This document shows positions 26,461-35,045 of a DNA stretch of 37,188 nt, in pieces. Source of the DNA: Chloroflexota bacterium (GTDB taxonomy: Bacteria > Chloroflexota > Anaerolineae > Aggregatilineales > UBA3940). The DNA lies in the NCBI GenBank assembly GCA_010092885.1, contig JAADYX010000018.1, positions 1-37,188 on the forward strand, given 5' to 3'. The position numbers were made by a program, and so were the translations under genes. Each line of letters starts with the position of its first letter. Within the stretch, counting starts at the first letter, position 1. The notes beneath the pieces are model-generated. The model was not told the DNA's origin and made no database searches. It saw only the letters and a program-made list of their open reading frames with translations.

Positions 26461-27178
26461 TGTTGTTAACCCCTCGCATCTTCGTCAGGTACCCGAGGAA
26501 TTCCCGCCGCTTGATCATCTCACCAGCAGGCTTTCCTTTTTCCACTATGGCACCTGTCGGGCATACGTTCATGCACTTGCCGCAGCTTGTGCACGTTCGT
26601 GAATCACCCCAGGGTATATCCAGGTCGGTGATCAGGTGTGATTTATAGCCGCGTCCTTCCACATCCCAGGTGTGCGCGCCTTCGATCTCGTCACAGACGC
26701 GGACACACCGTGTACACAGGATGCACCGGTTGTGGTCCATCACGAACCGCTCATGGGACATATCCACTGTGCGGTCCGGGTTCAGATACGGATAGCGAAC
26801 GTAGTCCATGCCCAGTTTGGTCGCCAAATACTGCAACGAACAATTGCCGTTGGAAACGCACACTGAGCAAACATGGTTGCCCTCGGCAAACAGCATCTCT
26901 ATGATCATGCGTCGGTAGTTCTGCAGCCGCTCGGAATTTGTGACGACCTCCATGCCTTCTTCAACATACGTTGCACAGGCAGGCACCAATTTGTTCCACC
27001 CAACGACTTCCACCAGACACAGGCGGCAGGCCCCTATGATTGACAGGCCATCCAACTGGCACAGTGTCGGAATGTCGATATCGTTCTGACGGGCAATCTC
27101 CAGGATAGTCTCCGACTCGTGGCCGCTGACGTCCTGTCCGTCCATCGTGAATGTCTTTACCCTTGATCGGACTGGCAT
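26453..27178 (-). CDS. hoxU: Hydrogenase diaphorase iron-sulfur subunit HoxU
   Basis: 241 residues, equal to the N-terminal part of NuoG. The [2Fe-2S] ferredoxin domain has Cys at LCQLDG, GACRLC and VPACAT. Next comes the His-Cys cluster region ([13 protein letters not shown]), then two [4Fe-4S] motifs ([13 protein letters not shown] and [12 protein letters not shown]). It carries electrons between HoxF and HoxY. The ATG at 27176-27178 follows GGAGG. The gene lies 11 bases after hoxF. All cluster Cys are intact. Confidence 0.93.
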   Translation of the reverse strand: MPVRSRVKTFTMDGQDVSGHESETILEIARQNDIDIPTLCQLDGLSIIGACRLCLVEVVGWNKLVPACATYVEEGMEVVTNSERLQNYRRMIIEMLFAEGNHVCSVCVSNGNCSLQYLATKLGMDYVRYPYLNPDRTVDMSHERFVMDHNRCILCTRCVRVCDEIEGAHTWDVEGRGYKSHLITDLDIPWGDSRTCTSCGKCMNVCPTGAIVEKGKPAGEMIKRREFLGYLTKMRGVNNNE

Positions 27179-27189
27179 ATCATCTCCTC

Positions 27190-28809
27190 CTAGTCAGCTG
27201 CCGCTTCGACATCAGTCAGCAGAGACAGGTACTCGTCTTCAAAGAAGTGCAGTGTGCTCAGCACCGGGTTCGGGGCCGATTGGCCCAGGCCACACAGGCT
27301 GGTGTGTTGGGTCACATCGCACAGTTCGCGCAGCAGCTGCAGATCCCGGTAGGTGCCCACACCGCTTTCGATGCGTCCCAGCAGATCGTACATCTGCTTG
27401 GTACCCACCCGGCAGGGGATGCACTTGCCGCACGACTCAGTCATGGAGAATTCCATGAAGAACCGCGCGACCTCGAGCATGGAGGCGGTGTCGTCCATCA
27501 CGATCATGCCGCCGGATCCCATCATGGAACCGACCTCACGCAGCGATTCGAAGTCTACCGGCAGGTCAAGCATATGCTCTGGAATGCAGCCACCTGAGGG
27601 GCCGCCGGTTTGCACAGCTTTGACGGCCCGGCCATCCGGTGCGCCGCCGCCGATATCATAGACGATCTCGCGCAGCGTAATGCCCATCGGCACCTCAATC
27701 AGGCCAGTGTTGTTGACCTGTCCGGTCAGCGCGAAAACCTTTGTTCCCTTGCTGCTCTCCGTTCCGAAGCTGGCATACCAGTCACTGCCATTGCGAATGA
27801 TAGGCGCGATGTTGGCCAGCGTTTCAACGTTGTTGATGAGGGTGGGTTCACCCCACAGGCCGTAGTCAGCCGGGTAGGGCGGGCGAGGACGCGGCTGGCC
27901 GCGCTTCCCTTCAATCGAAGCGATCAGGGCGGTTTCCTCACCACAGACAAACGCACCCGCACCCAGCCGGATCTCGATGCTGAAGTTGAACGGCGTGCCG
28001 AGGATTTCATTGCCCAGTAGATTTTCACGCTTGGCCCGCCGGATAGCTTTGTTCAACCGGTCAATAGCCAGCGGGTATTCAGCGCGCACATAGATGTGAC
28101 CCTTGCTCGCCCCCACAGCGAAAGCAGCGATGGTCATGCCTTCCAGGATGCGATACGGGTCGCTTTCCAGCACACTGCGATCCATAAATGCCCCGGGGTC
28201 GCCCTCGTCGGCATTGCAGATCACATACTTGGTATCGCTCTCAGCTTTGGCCACTGTGGACCACTTCAACCCGGTGGGGTAACCTCCACCACCGCGCCCA
28301 CGTAAGCCACTGTTTGTTATCTCTTGGATGATCTCATCAGGAGACATTTCAGTGAGGGCGATGTTCAGCGCTTTGTACCCATCGTGCACCAGGTAATCCT
28401 CCAGGCTTTCGGGGTCAACCGAGCCCGCATTCTCCAAAACGATGCGCGTCTGCCGGTCGAAGAATTGGCTGTACTCGGGCTCATACAGCGGTTCATAGGG
28501 TTCCCCAGTCTTGGCCGCTTCGACCAATGCCTCAGCATCCTCCGGTCTGACTTCGCTGTAGTGCTGACCAGCGGGCTTAACCGTAACATGCGGGCCAGTG
28601 GCACAAAGGCCCATACAGCCCACGCACTTCACATTGACCTTTTCTTCGAGTTCCTGCTCCTTGACCAGATCGGCCAGGCGGTCGGCGAGCTGGTCGGCAT
28701 TCTGGGACGCACAGCCAGAAGCAAGACAGACCCACATCTCGTTCTCAAACTGGGCCTGGCGATCGTGCTCTGTCTCAGCCATCCCCTGAAGTGTGTCGTA
28801 GATCGTCAT
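27190..28809 (-). CDS. hoxF: Hydrogenase NADH-binding diaphorase subunit HoxF
   Basis: 539 residues. The N-terminal thioredoxin-like domain has [2Fe-2S] Cys (CLASGCAS, then CVGCMGLC). The FMN/NADH domain follows with [13 protein letters not shown] and [14 protein letters not shown], matching NuoF. The C-terminal [4Fe-4S] ligands are CGKCIPC and the Cys in [10 protein letters not shown]. It exchanges electrons with NAD+/NADH, which makes the enzyme a soluble bidirectional hydrogenase. Its ATG overlaps the hoxE stop (ATGA); an alternative ATG nine codons later lacks this coupling. Confidence 0.94.
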   Translation of the reverse strand: MTIYDTLQGMAETEHDRQAQFENEMWVCLASGCASQNADQLADRLADLVKEQELEEKVNVKCVGCMGLCATGPHVTVKPAGQHYSEVRPEDAEALVEAAKTGEPYEPLYEPEYSQFFDRQTRIVLENAGSVDPESLEDYLVHDGYKALNIALTEMSPDEIIQEITNSGLRGRGGGGYPTGLKWSTVAKAESDTKYVICNADEGDPGAFMDRSVLESDPYRILEGMTIAAFAVGASKGHIYVRAEYPLAIDRLNKAIRRAKRENLLGNEILGTPFNFSIEIRLGAGAFVCGEETALIASIEGKRGQPRPRPPYPADYGLWGEPTLINNVETLANIAPIIRNGSDWYASFGTESSKGTKVFALTGQVNNTGLIEVPMGITLREIVYDIGGGAPDGRAVKAVQTGGPSGGCIPEHMLDLPVDFESLREVGSMMGSGGMIVMDDTASMLEVARFFMEFSMTESCGKCIPCRVGTKQMYDLLGRIESGVGTYRDLQLLRELCDVTQHTSLCGLGQSAPNPVLSTLHFFEDEYLSLLTDVEAAAD

Positions 28810-29315
28810 AGCGCAGCTTCCTCCTCTGCAAGGACGGCATTCAGACGCTCGCTGAGCATCTCGGTTGTCAGGCGACCGGCCACTTCACCGTCGATTACCA
28901 CAGCAGGTGCCAGCCCACAGGCCCCGATACAGCGCACCGTTGTCATCGAAAGCCTACCGTCCGGAGTCGTCTCGTCCGGCTCAACGTTGTATTCTTCCCT
29001 TAGATGGGTTAACAGCTCCCGCCCGCCTTTGATGTAACAGGCCGTGCCCGTGCACACTGAACACACGTGGTCACCGGCAGGCTTCAGTTGGAAGAAATGG
29101 TAGAAGGTTGCTACCCCGTATACCTGGCTCGGCGCGACATTGAGCGCATCCGAAACGAACAGCAGCGCCTCCTCATCCAAGAAGCCAAATGACTCCTGCA
29201 CAGTGTGCAGCGTTTCGATAAGCGCATCCGGGCGGAACCCGTTACGACGCATGGTCCCCTGCACAATCCGCCAGCGCTTGTCGTCCGATGGTAAGGGAAC
29301 AGAGTATTTGCTCAT
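28806..29315 (-). CDS. hoxE: Hydrogenase diaphorase subunit HoxE
   Basis: 169 residues, homologous to NuoE. The four Cys of its [2Fe-2S] cluster are in CTGTAC and CIGAC. The [15 protein letters not shown] segment is the usual NuoE/HoxE stretch before the first pair. HoxE is part of the five-subunit HoxEFUYH enzyme, which separates this from simpler four-subunit forms. I chose the ATG at 29313-29315, preceded by GAGGAG, over one 63 bases earlier. It is the first gene of the hox operon and is preceded by a CRP/FNR-type site. Confidence 0.92.
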   Translation of the reverse strand: MSKYSVPLPSDDKRWRIVQGTMRRNGFRPDALIETLHTVQESFGFLDEEALLFVSDALNVAPSQVYGVATFYHFFQLKPAGDHVCSVCTGTACYIKGGRELLTHLREEYNVEPDETTPDGRLSMTTVRCIGACGLAPAVVIDGEVAGRLTTEMLSERLNAVLAEEEAAL

Positions 29316-29366
29316 GATCTCCTCGTTTATGCGGCTTACGTTGCCCTGCTCTATCTCTATACCCGA

Positions 29367-29432
29367 ATAGTAGGTCATCTACAGCTTGGTCAACAGTCTC
29401 TTCACTCCATGATCTATGTGATATTTGTCACA
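29367..29432 (-). promoter_or_regulatory. CRP-type site and promoter of the hox operon
   Basis: TGTGA-N6-TCACA at 29417-29432 is a perfect consensus CRP-type dyad. On the minus strand TTGACC (29388-29393) and TACTAT (29367-29372) form a moderate promoter, with a 15-base spacer that is short. If transcription starts near 29360, the dyad centre is about 64 bases upstream, a usual activator position. It could also act on the divergent gene at 29561. ATTTGTC is repeated 20 bases apart at 29423 and 29443. Confidence 0.6.
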
Positions 29433-29560
29433 AACAAAGAACATTTGTCCAACTGGCCCATGCCATATCTTTAGGCGCCTATCAGGACTTTTTTAGGCGT
29501 TAAGTGGCACACTAGGAATCGAATGTCAACTTGCCTCAGGCACAAGACGAAAGGGAGAAC

Positions 29561-30127
29561 ATGACTACTGTAGTTATAGGCGCATATGAGGATATCTCAG
29601 ACGCAACGGACGCCATCAACGCACTCACCGAAGAAGACGACGTTACCCCCGTATCGGTCAGCGTGGCCGTTAAGGACGAAGAAGGCTACTACGCCGATTA
29701 CCTTGAAGAGAATGCTGACACGGATTTTCAGATGGACACTGTTGACGACCCGGATGCGGGTGAAGGTGCCGCAATCGGTGCGCTGGCCGGTATTGTCACC
29801 GGTCTGGGTGTAACCCTTGGCGCGATTGCACTGCCCGGTGTAGGTGGCATCATTGGTGCCGGCCCGCTGGTTGCCGGTCTGACGGGCGGCAGCGTAGGCG
29901 CTGTTGCCGGTGCTGCCACAGGCGGAATTGTTGCCGGTCTGATGGACATGGGCATAGACGAAGAGAACGCCCGCACATATGCCAAGACCCTTGAAGAGGG
30001 CGGCGTGCTTGTGGCCGCCGAAGTCGCCGATGCCGATGTTGATACCGCTATTGCCTGCATGCGGACCGGTGATCAGGTTGCCGTTGAAGAAGCGTCTGAT
30101 ATCAAGTGGCAGCAGACCAACCAGTAG
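29561..30127 (+). CDS. General-stress-protein-like protein with Gly-rich membrane segment
   Basis: 188 residues. The first 40 residues (TTVVIGAYEDISDATDAINAL) resemble the N-terminal alpha/beta domain of YflT/GSP17M-type stress proteins. A long Gly/Ala-rich hydrophobic region (about 66-132) has glycine-zipper spacing and would form two membrane-inserting helices. The final part (MDMGIDEENARTYAKTLEEGGVLVA) repeats the pattern seen in DUF1269-like stress proteins. The protein is strongly acidic. The ATG at 29561 is preceded by AAGGGAG. It is followed after 59 bases by a GlsB-type gene, so the pair may serve the cell envelope in stress. The exact role is unknown. Confidence 0.7.
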   Translation: MTTVVIGAYEDISDATDAINALTEEDDVTPVSVSVAVKDEEGYYADYLEENADTDFQMDTVDDPDAGEGAAIGALAGIVTGLGVTLGAIALPGVGGIIGAGPLVAGLTGGSVGAVAGAATGGIVAGLMDMGIDEENARTYAKTLEEGGVLVAAEVADADVDTAIACMRTGDQVAVEEASDIKWQQTNQ

Positions 30128-30186
30128 TCGCTGGCTTGTCAGACACCACACCACCCCAGTATTACGCTTAGCGTAGGAGATAGATA

Positions 30187-30456
30187 ATGATTTGGAATTT
30201 ACTCGCTTTTCTGCTTGTTGGTCTGATCGCAGGCTGGCTCGCGAGCATCGTGATGGGAACCAACGAAACGCAGGGCATGCTGATGGACATCGTCATAGGC
30301 GTTGTAGGTGCCTACATCGGTGGCCTGCTGACCGCTCTGCTTGGCGGACCTGATGTGAGCGGCTTCAATCTGCCCTCAATTCTGGTCGCCTTTCTGGGTT
30401 CTGTTGTCCTGCTGGCTATTGTCAAGCTCATCCGGCGCGAAACGTCAGTCGCTTAG
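30187..30456 (+). CDS. GlsB/YeaQ/YmgE-family stress response membrane protein
   Basis: 89 residues with three hydrophobic segments. The N-terminal LLVGLIAGWLASIVMG, the central MDIVIGVVGAYIGG and the final segment match the transglycosylase-associated (YeaQ/GlsB) family, small inner-membrane proteins induced by stress. The family name suggests cell-wall links, but no enzyme activity has been shown. The ATG follows GGAG. A short TACGC-TTA-GCGTA dyad lies just before the ribosome site. A strong terminator follows 20 bases after the stop. Confidence 0.85.
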   Translation: MIWNLLAFLLVGLIAGWLASIVMGTNETQGMLMDIVIGVVGAYIGGLLTALLGGPDVSGFNLPSILVAFLGSVVLLAIVKLIRRETSVA

Positions 30457-30475
30457 CATCACGCACTAACCACAC

Positions 30476-30520
30476 ATCGAGTGAGCGGGCGCACCACACC
30501 CGCTCACTCGATTTCTTTTT
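30476..30520 (+). terminator. Strong rho-independent terminator
   Basis: ATCGAGTGAGCGGG (30476-30489) and CCCGCTCACTCGAT (30499-30512) form a perfect 14-bp stem around a nine-base loop, followed by TTCTTTTT. It ends the two-gene stress unit on the plus strand. The ABC exporter gene ends three bases beyond on the other strand, so the stem may also slow transcription from that side, where no T-tract exists. Confidence 0.92.
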
Positions 30521-30522
30521 CC

Positions 30523-32358
30523 TCAGGCGATCAACTCGTCAATGACAGCAGCCGGATTTTCAAACTGCCGTTGGTACAGACTGGCATAAACACCACCGGC
30601 AGCGAGCAGCTCATCATGAGAGCCATCCTCGATGATCTGGCCCTGGCGCATCACCAAAATGCGATCCGCATCGCGGACGGTACTCAACCGGTGCGCGATA
30701 ATGACGCTGGTGCGTTCAGCGAGCACCCGCTCAAGACCCTGCTGGATCAGCGCTTCCGTCTCTGTATCGATGCTGCTGGTGGCTTCATCCAACACCAAAA
30801 TGCTCTCCGGACTGTGGATCAGGGCCCGAGTGAGCGCCAACAGCTGCCGCTGCCCCTGCGAGAGGTTCGCGCCACCCGGCAGCAGCTCAAAATCATAGCC
30901 ACCCGGCAGCCGGTCAATAAAGCGATCCGCACAGGTGATGGCCGCTGCTTCACGCATTTGCTCGCCAGTCACATCCTCCACGAACAGGCGCAGGTTGTCG
31001 GCAATTGTCCCGTTGAAGCAGTAGGGATCCTGTGGCACGACACTTACATACCGGCGCAGATCCGCTGTCGCCAGGTCGCGCACATCCACACCGCCAACCC
31101 GAATCGCTCCCTCTACCACATCGTAGTAGCGGGCCAACAACTTGACCAGTGTTGTCTTCCCAGCGCCTGTTGCCCCGACAACCGCAACCCGCTGGCCCGG
31201 CTCGATGTGGAGGTTGATTTCGCGCAGCACCGGGCTGTCCGGCTTGTAACTGAACGATACGCTGTCGAAGTCTATCGACTGGTCGAAGTCCTCGATAGAC
31301 GTGGGCTCTGCCGGGGGCCTTACGGTTGGCTGCACGCTCAACATACGCGCGATGCGCTCCCCAGCGCTGAAGGCCGTTTGGATCTGCGCGTACTGCATTG
31401 AGAGTTCTTGGATCGGTGTGAAGCTGCGTCGCACGTAGTCGATAAAGGCGATCAGGGTACCCAATGTCGCCCATCCGGCCAGCGCACCGCGCCCACCACC
31501 CCACAGCACAAGTGCCATTCCGATCGTCATCAGGATCTGCAAGACGGCGCTGTAGACCATCCACATGTCGCGCAGGCCCAGGTGCGCGTTGTAATAGTCG
31601 TCCAGAATGGTCTGGAAGTTATCGCGGACGCGCCGCTGCTGGCCAAACAACTGCACGACCAACATGCCGTTGAAGTGCTCATTGAGGAAGGCCTGATAGG
31701 CCGCGATAATGCGGTGGAACTGGCTGGCCACACCACGAATGTGCACACGGAAAAACAGGCTTGCGCCCAACATCACGGGGATGATCGCGAGGCTGACCAT
31801 AGCCAGCCGCCAGTTGAGCAGAAACATCACAATGACAATACCGCCCAGCGTGATCAAGTTGCTGATCACCATGATGATGCTGGTGGACATCAGTTCGGTC
31901 AGGGCTTCGATGTCGTTGGACATGCGTGCCACGATCTTGCCTACCGGTGTCTGGTGGAAGTAGGCCAGATCCTGCCGGATGATATGCTCAAACAGATCCT
32001 GCCGGATGTTTACCAGCGCGTTCTGGCCGATGGTCTGCAGCCAGTAGACGTACCCGAACTGCAAACCAAAAATACCGAAGATGGCCAGCACATATACCAC
32101 ACCCAACGGCAGCAGCCCACTGAGGTCGCCGGAGGTGATCGGCCCATCCACCGCCTGGCGGATCAGATAGGGCAGCAGCAAAGTCAGGCCGCTGGCTGCA
32201 AACATCAGAGCCAACACGCCCAGGATCTGCCAGCGATATGGCTTGAGGAAGCGCCACAGCATCTGGGTCAGATAACTGTCTGTGATGCTCAGATCGGTGT
32301 GGTCGGCTTCCGCTGGTCGCGTGTAGCGCTCTGTGATCGCACTGGCTTCAGTCGCCAT
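30523..32358 (-). CDS. ABC exporter, fused membrane and ATPase domains, consensus-Walker-B half
   Basis: 611 residues: about six transmembrane segments (45-340), then an ATPase domain. Walker A is GATGAGKTT (395-403), the Q-loop Gln is 443, and Walker B ends in LDEATSS with the catalytic Glu at 525. The signature is LSQGQ (499-503) in place of LSGGQ. In heterodimeric exporters of the TM287/288 or LmrCD type, one half has the intact Walker B and a changed signature, and this is that half. It pairs with the next gene upstream. The ATG at 32356-32358 overlaps the end of that gene by 11 bases and has GAGG upstream. The substrate cannot be predicted; drugs or lipids are typical. Confidence 0.88.
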   Translation of the reverse strand: MATEASAITERYTRPAEADHTDLSITDSYLTQMLWRFLKPYRWQILGVLALMFAASGLTLLLPYLIRQAVDGPITSGDLSGLLPLGVVYVLAIFGIFGLQFGYVYWLQTIGQNALVNIRQDLFEHIIRQDLAYFHQTPVGKIVARMSNDIEALTELMSTSIIMVISNLITLGGIVIVMFLLNWRLAMVSLAIIPVMLGASLFFRVHIRGVASQFHRIIAAYQAFLNEHFNGMLVVQLFGQQRRVRDNFQTILDDYYNAHLGLRDMWMVYSAVLQILMTIGMALVLWGGGRGALAGWATLGTLIAFIDYVRRSFTPIQELSMQYAQIQTAFSAGERIARMLSVQPTVRPPAEPTSIEDFDQSIDFDSVSFSYKPDSPVLREINLHIEPGQRVAVVGATGAGKTTLVKLLARYYDVVEGAIRVGGVDVRDLATADLRRYVSVVPQDPYCFNGTIADNLRLFVEDVTGEQMREAAAITCADRFIDRLPGGYDFELLPGGANLSQGQRQLLALTRALIHSPESILVLDEATSSIDTETEALIQQGLERVLAERTSVIIAHRLSTVRDADRILVMRQGQIIEDGSHDELLAAGGVYASLYQRQFENPAAVIDELIA

Positions 32359-34108
32359 AGATGATCGCCTCTTCATTCAACTCGCGTTCAACCATGCTGG
32401 CATAGAGTCCGCCAGCCTCAGCCAGGTCGTCGTGGGTACCCTGTTCCACAATCTGGCCGTCTTCCATCACAATGACATAATCGGCATCCTTCACCGTTGC
32501 GATGCGATGCGCAATGATGATGCTGGTGCGGGTCTTGAGCACATCACGCAGTTCCTGCAGGATCTGCGCGGCGGTGTTGGTGTCCACACTGCTGAGGGCA
32601 TCGTCAAGCACAAGAATATCGGGATCGTGGGCCACCGCCCGCGCGATAGCTACCCGCTGCTTCTGCCCGCCGGAAAGCATCACACCCTTCTCGCCAACAA
32701 GCGTATCGAGCCCATCCGGCATCTGCGCCAGGTCTTTGCCTAACCGGCTGATGCGTACAGCGGCCGCCAGTTCTGGCTCGCTCAGCTCGGGCTTGCCCAT
32801 GCGGACATTCTCATGCAGCGGTTGGCTGAACAGGAATGTGGTGTGGGGCACATACGCCACCGATCGTCTGAGATCAGCCAGCTTCAGAGCGCGGATATCC
32901 CTGCCGCCAATCAGGATGCGCCCTTCGTCCACGTCGGTCACGCGGGCAATCAGGTTAACCAGAGTCGTCTTGCCGGAGCCGGTTGGGCCAACCAGCGCAA
33001 CCACGCTCCCGCCGGGAATGATCAGGTCGATATTCCGCAGGATCCACCGGTCATCGGCCTTGAGCCCTGCATTCTCAAAGACGATATCACCCCGGGCCTC
33101 TGGCAGTGGGCGCGGCTCCTCCCGGTCAGCGATGGCAGTTGGCTGCAGCAGAGGGGTCAACCGGCGCAGCGCGCCGCGTGTTTGCATGTAGCGCTGGTAG
33201 GTGGTGCCCAGGCGCAGCAGCACCAGGTTGATCAAGGTGAGATAGAGCAGAAACTGCGTGAAGTTCCCCAGCGTGATCTGGTTGTTGAGCGTGAGCACAC
33301 CGCCCACAATCACGATCACGCCGGCCGTCAGGTGGATGACCATCTGCGGCAGCATGCCAACCGGCTCATTGCGACGCTTGAAATACAGCCACCGCCTGCG
33401 GAACTCCAGGTTTTCCTCCTTGAAGGCCGCGTTGAGCTCACGCTCACGGCCAAAGCTCTTGACCGTCTGAATACCCGATACGGCGTCCTGCACCAGGGCA
33501 GAGAGATTGCCTTCCTGGTCCTGTACGCGCTCCAAGAGCTCGGTGAGCACAAGTCCCGCCCGAATCTGAAAGGCCGTGCCGACAGCGATCACGACAAACA
33601 CCACCAGCGTAAGCGCCGGGCTGATTGTGCCGAGAATGATCACCGTCAGGACCAGGCCAGCCAGTGCACCGCCCGCCCGGTTGAAGGCTAACGCCAGCAG
33701 CCGCCAAACCCAATTCGTATCGCTGAACATCCGGCTGATCAGATCACCGGTTGGATAGTGCTCGTAGAAATCATTGTCAAGCGTCACCATATTGGCGAAC
33801 AGCCGCGCCCGAATATCGCGCAGCACACCGTAGGCCACCATGCCGCTGAAGCGCCACTGCCCTAGAGTGGCCCCCGCGGTGATCACAACCAGGCCCAGCA
33901 GGATCCCAATATCGCGGATGATCACCCCCATGTCCACGCCCTGGCTGATGTTGTCCACGATCAGCCCGATGATGTATGGTTCCAGCGCGACAGTGGCACC
34001 GGCCAGCATTCCGAAGAACAATGCCGCCGCCGCCTGCCAGCGGTACGGGCTCATGAAGTCTAACATCCAGCGGAGATTTGCCTTGGGCGCTGCGCTTTCA
34101 GCGGTCAT
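32348..34108 (-). CDS. ABC exporter, fused membrane and ATPase domains, degenerate-Walker-B half
   Basis: 586 residues with six predicted transmembrane segments and a C-terminal ATPase domain. Walker A is GPTGSGKTT (374-382) and the signature LSGGQ (478-482) is intact. The Walker B Glu is replaced by Asp (LVLDDALSS, Asp503), and the Q-loop position holds His422 (VPHTTF) instead of Gln. With the altered signature of its partner, this makes one non-hydrolysing ATP site and one active site, the normal design of heterodimeric exporters. The ATG at 34106-34108 follows AGGAG. It is the first of the two genes and diverges from a methyltransferase gene. Confidence 0.88.
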   Translation of the reverse strand: MTAESAAPKANLRWMLDFMSPYRWQAAAALFFGMLAGATVALEPYIIGLIVDNISQGVDMGVIIRDIGILLGLVVITAGATLGQWRFSGMVAYGVLRDIRARLFANMVTLDNDFYEHYPTGDLISRMFSDTNWVWRLLALAFNRAGGALAGLVLTVIILGTISPALTLVVFVVIAVGTAFQIRAGLVLTELLERVQDQEGNLSALVQDAVSGIQTVKSFGRERELNAAFKEENLEFRRRWLYFKRRNEPVGMLPQMVIHLTAGVIVIVGGVLTLNNQITLGNFTQFLLYLTLINLVLLRLGTTYQRYMQTRGALRRLTPLLQPTAIADREEPRPLPEARGDIVFENAGLKADDRWILRNIDLIIPGGSVVALVGPTGSGKTTLVNLIARVTDVDEGRILIGGRDIRALKLADLRRSVAYVPHTTFLFSQPLHENVRMGKPELSEPELAAAVRISRLGKDLAQMPDGLDTLVGEKGVMLSGGQKQRVAIARAVAHDPDILVLDDALSSVDTNTAAQILQELRDVLKTRTSIIIAHRIATVKDADYVIVMEDGQIVEQGTHDDLAEAGGLYASMVERELNEEAIIYGD

Positions 34109-34182
34109 ACGGCTCCTGTGGTGATTAGATAAATACCGAACAATCGTGTCCTGTAACACTACCCGGCTGGTGCACAACTTTC

Positions 34183-34199
34183 AAATGCCGCAGGCATTT
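34183..34199. repeat. Short inverted repeat in the divergent promoter region
   Basis: AAATGCC and GGCATTT pair perfectly around three bases. The dyad lies 37 bases before the methyltransferase start, between a poor TTTCAA box and a TACACT box (34202-34207). It might be an operator for the divergent methyltransferase and ABC exporter genes, or chance. Confidence 0.35.
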
Positions 34200-34235
34200 T
34201 GTACACTTGCCCCACGAACCTGCAACAGGATTGAA

Positions 34236-35045
34236 ATGCTTATGGAAGCAGCGATCAGCCTGCTGGACCGCTCACCGGTTCTGCGCCGCACCATCAACCG
34301 GATTTTCTACCAGTATCTGGCTTTCCTGGACAAACAGGGTGAAGTCCACCTGATGAATTACGGCTACGCGGACGGTTCCCCACTAATGCGCCTGGAGTCT
34401 GCCGACGAGCCAGATCGTCTGTGCCTTCAGCTTTATCACCGGGTAGCGAGTGCCACCGATCTACATGGGAAAGATGTACTGGAAGTCGGTTCAGGGCGGG
34501 GTGGTGGTGCCTCGTATGTGCATCGCTATCTTGGTCCGAAAAGAACCACCGGGGTCGACTACGCGCAGCGATCCGTGGTGTTCTGCCAGCGCACACATCG
34601 CGTGCCAGGGCTGGTATTCCACCATGGCGATGCTGAAGATCTGCCCTTCGGTGCCAGCCAGTTTGATGCTGTGCTTAACGTCGAGTCCTCGCACTGCTAC
34701 GGATCGATGGCGCGTTTCCTGGATGAGGTCGTGCGGGTGCTGAAACCTGGAGGGCACTTTCTATGGGCGGATTTTCGTCCAGCTGGGGAGGTGGCCGCTC
34801 TGCTGGAGACTGTCACGGACTCCGGTTTGGCGATCAAGGAACAGGAAACCATCACGGACAACATCCTCGCTGCCCTTGACGGCCTTTCCGCGCGCAACCG
34901 TGCCCTGATCGACCGGGCTGTGCCGCGGCCGCTGCGCCCGTTGTTCTACCGCTTTGCCGCCGTGGACGGCACTACCCTGCGCGACCGGTTCACATCAGGC
35001 GAACTCACCTACCTGCGGATCGCGGCGGTCACGCCGGCAGGTTGA
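34236..35045 (+). CDS. SAM-dependent class I methyltransferase
   Basis: 269 residues. The SAM-binding motif I is VLEVGSGRGGGAS, motif II is GVDYAQRSV with its acidic residue, and FDAVLNVESSHCY and VLKPGGHFLWADF are the later motifs. The N-terminal segment with VHLMNYGY resembles the mycobacterial phthiotriol/phenolphthiotriol methyltransferase group, which acts on long-chain lipids. The ATG at 34236 has CAGGA five bases upstream; a second ATG follows two codons later. The gene diverges from an ABC exporter and its end overlaps a P450 gene by 17 bases in convergent orientation. A role in modifying a lipid or secondary metabolite is plausible, but no substrate is known. Confidence 0.82.
   Translation: MLMEAAISLLDRSPVLRRTINRIFYQYLAFLDKQGEVHLMNYGYADGSPLMRLESADEPDRLCLQLYHRVASATDLHGKDVLEVGSGRGGGASYVHRYLGPKRTTGVDYAQRSVVFCQRTHRVPGLVFHHGDAEDLPFGASQFDAVLNVESSHCYGSMARFLDEVVRVLKPGGHFLWADFRPAGEVAALLETVTDSGLAIKEQETITDNILAALDGLSARNRALIDRAVPRPLRPLFYRFAAVDGTTLRDRFTSGELTYLRIAAVTPAG

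Noticed and set aside
29463-29500. Direct repeats TTTAGGCG (about 29470 and 29492) as an iteron or array
   Set aside because: Only two short copies are seen, with no replication or integration genes nearby; probably chance in a promoter region.
34146-34235. N-terminal extension of the methyltransferase by 30 residues
   Set aside because: It would include the dyad and possible -10 box, its residues show no family similarity, and the ATG at 34236 has a ribosome site.
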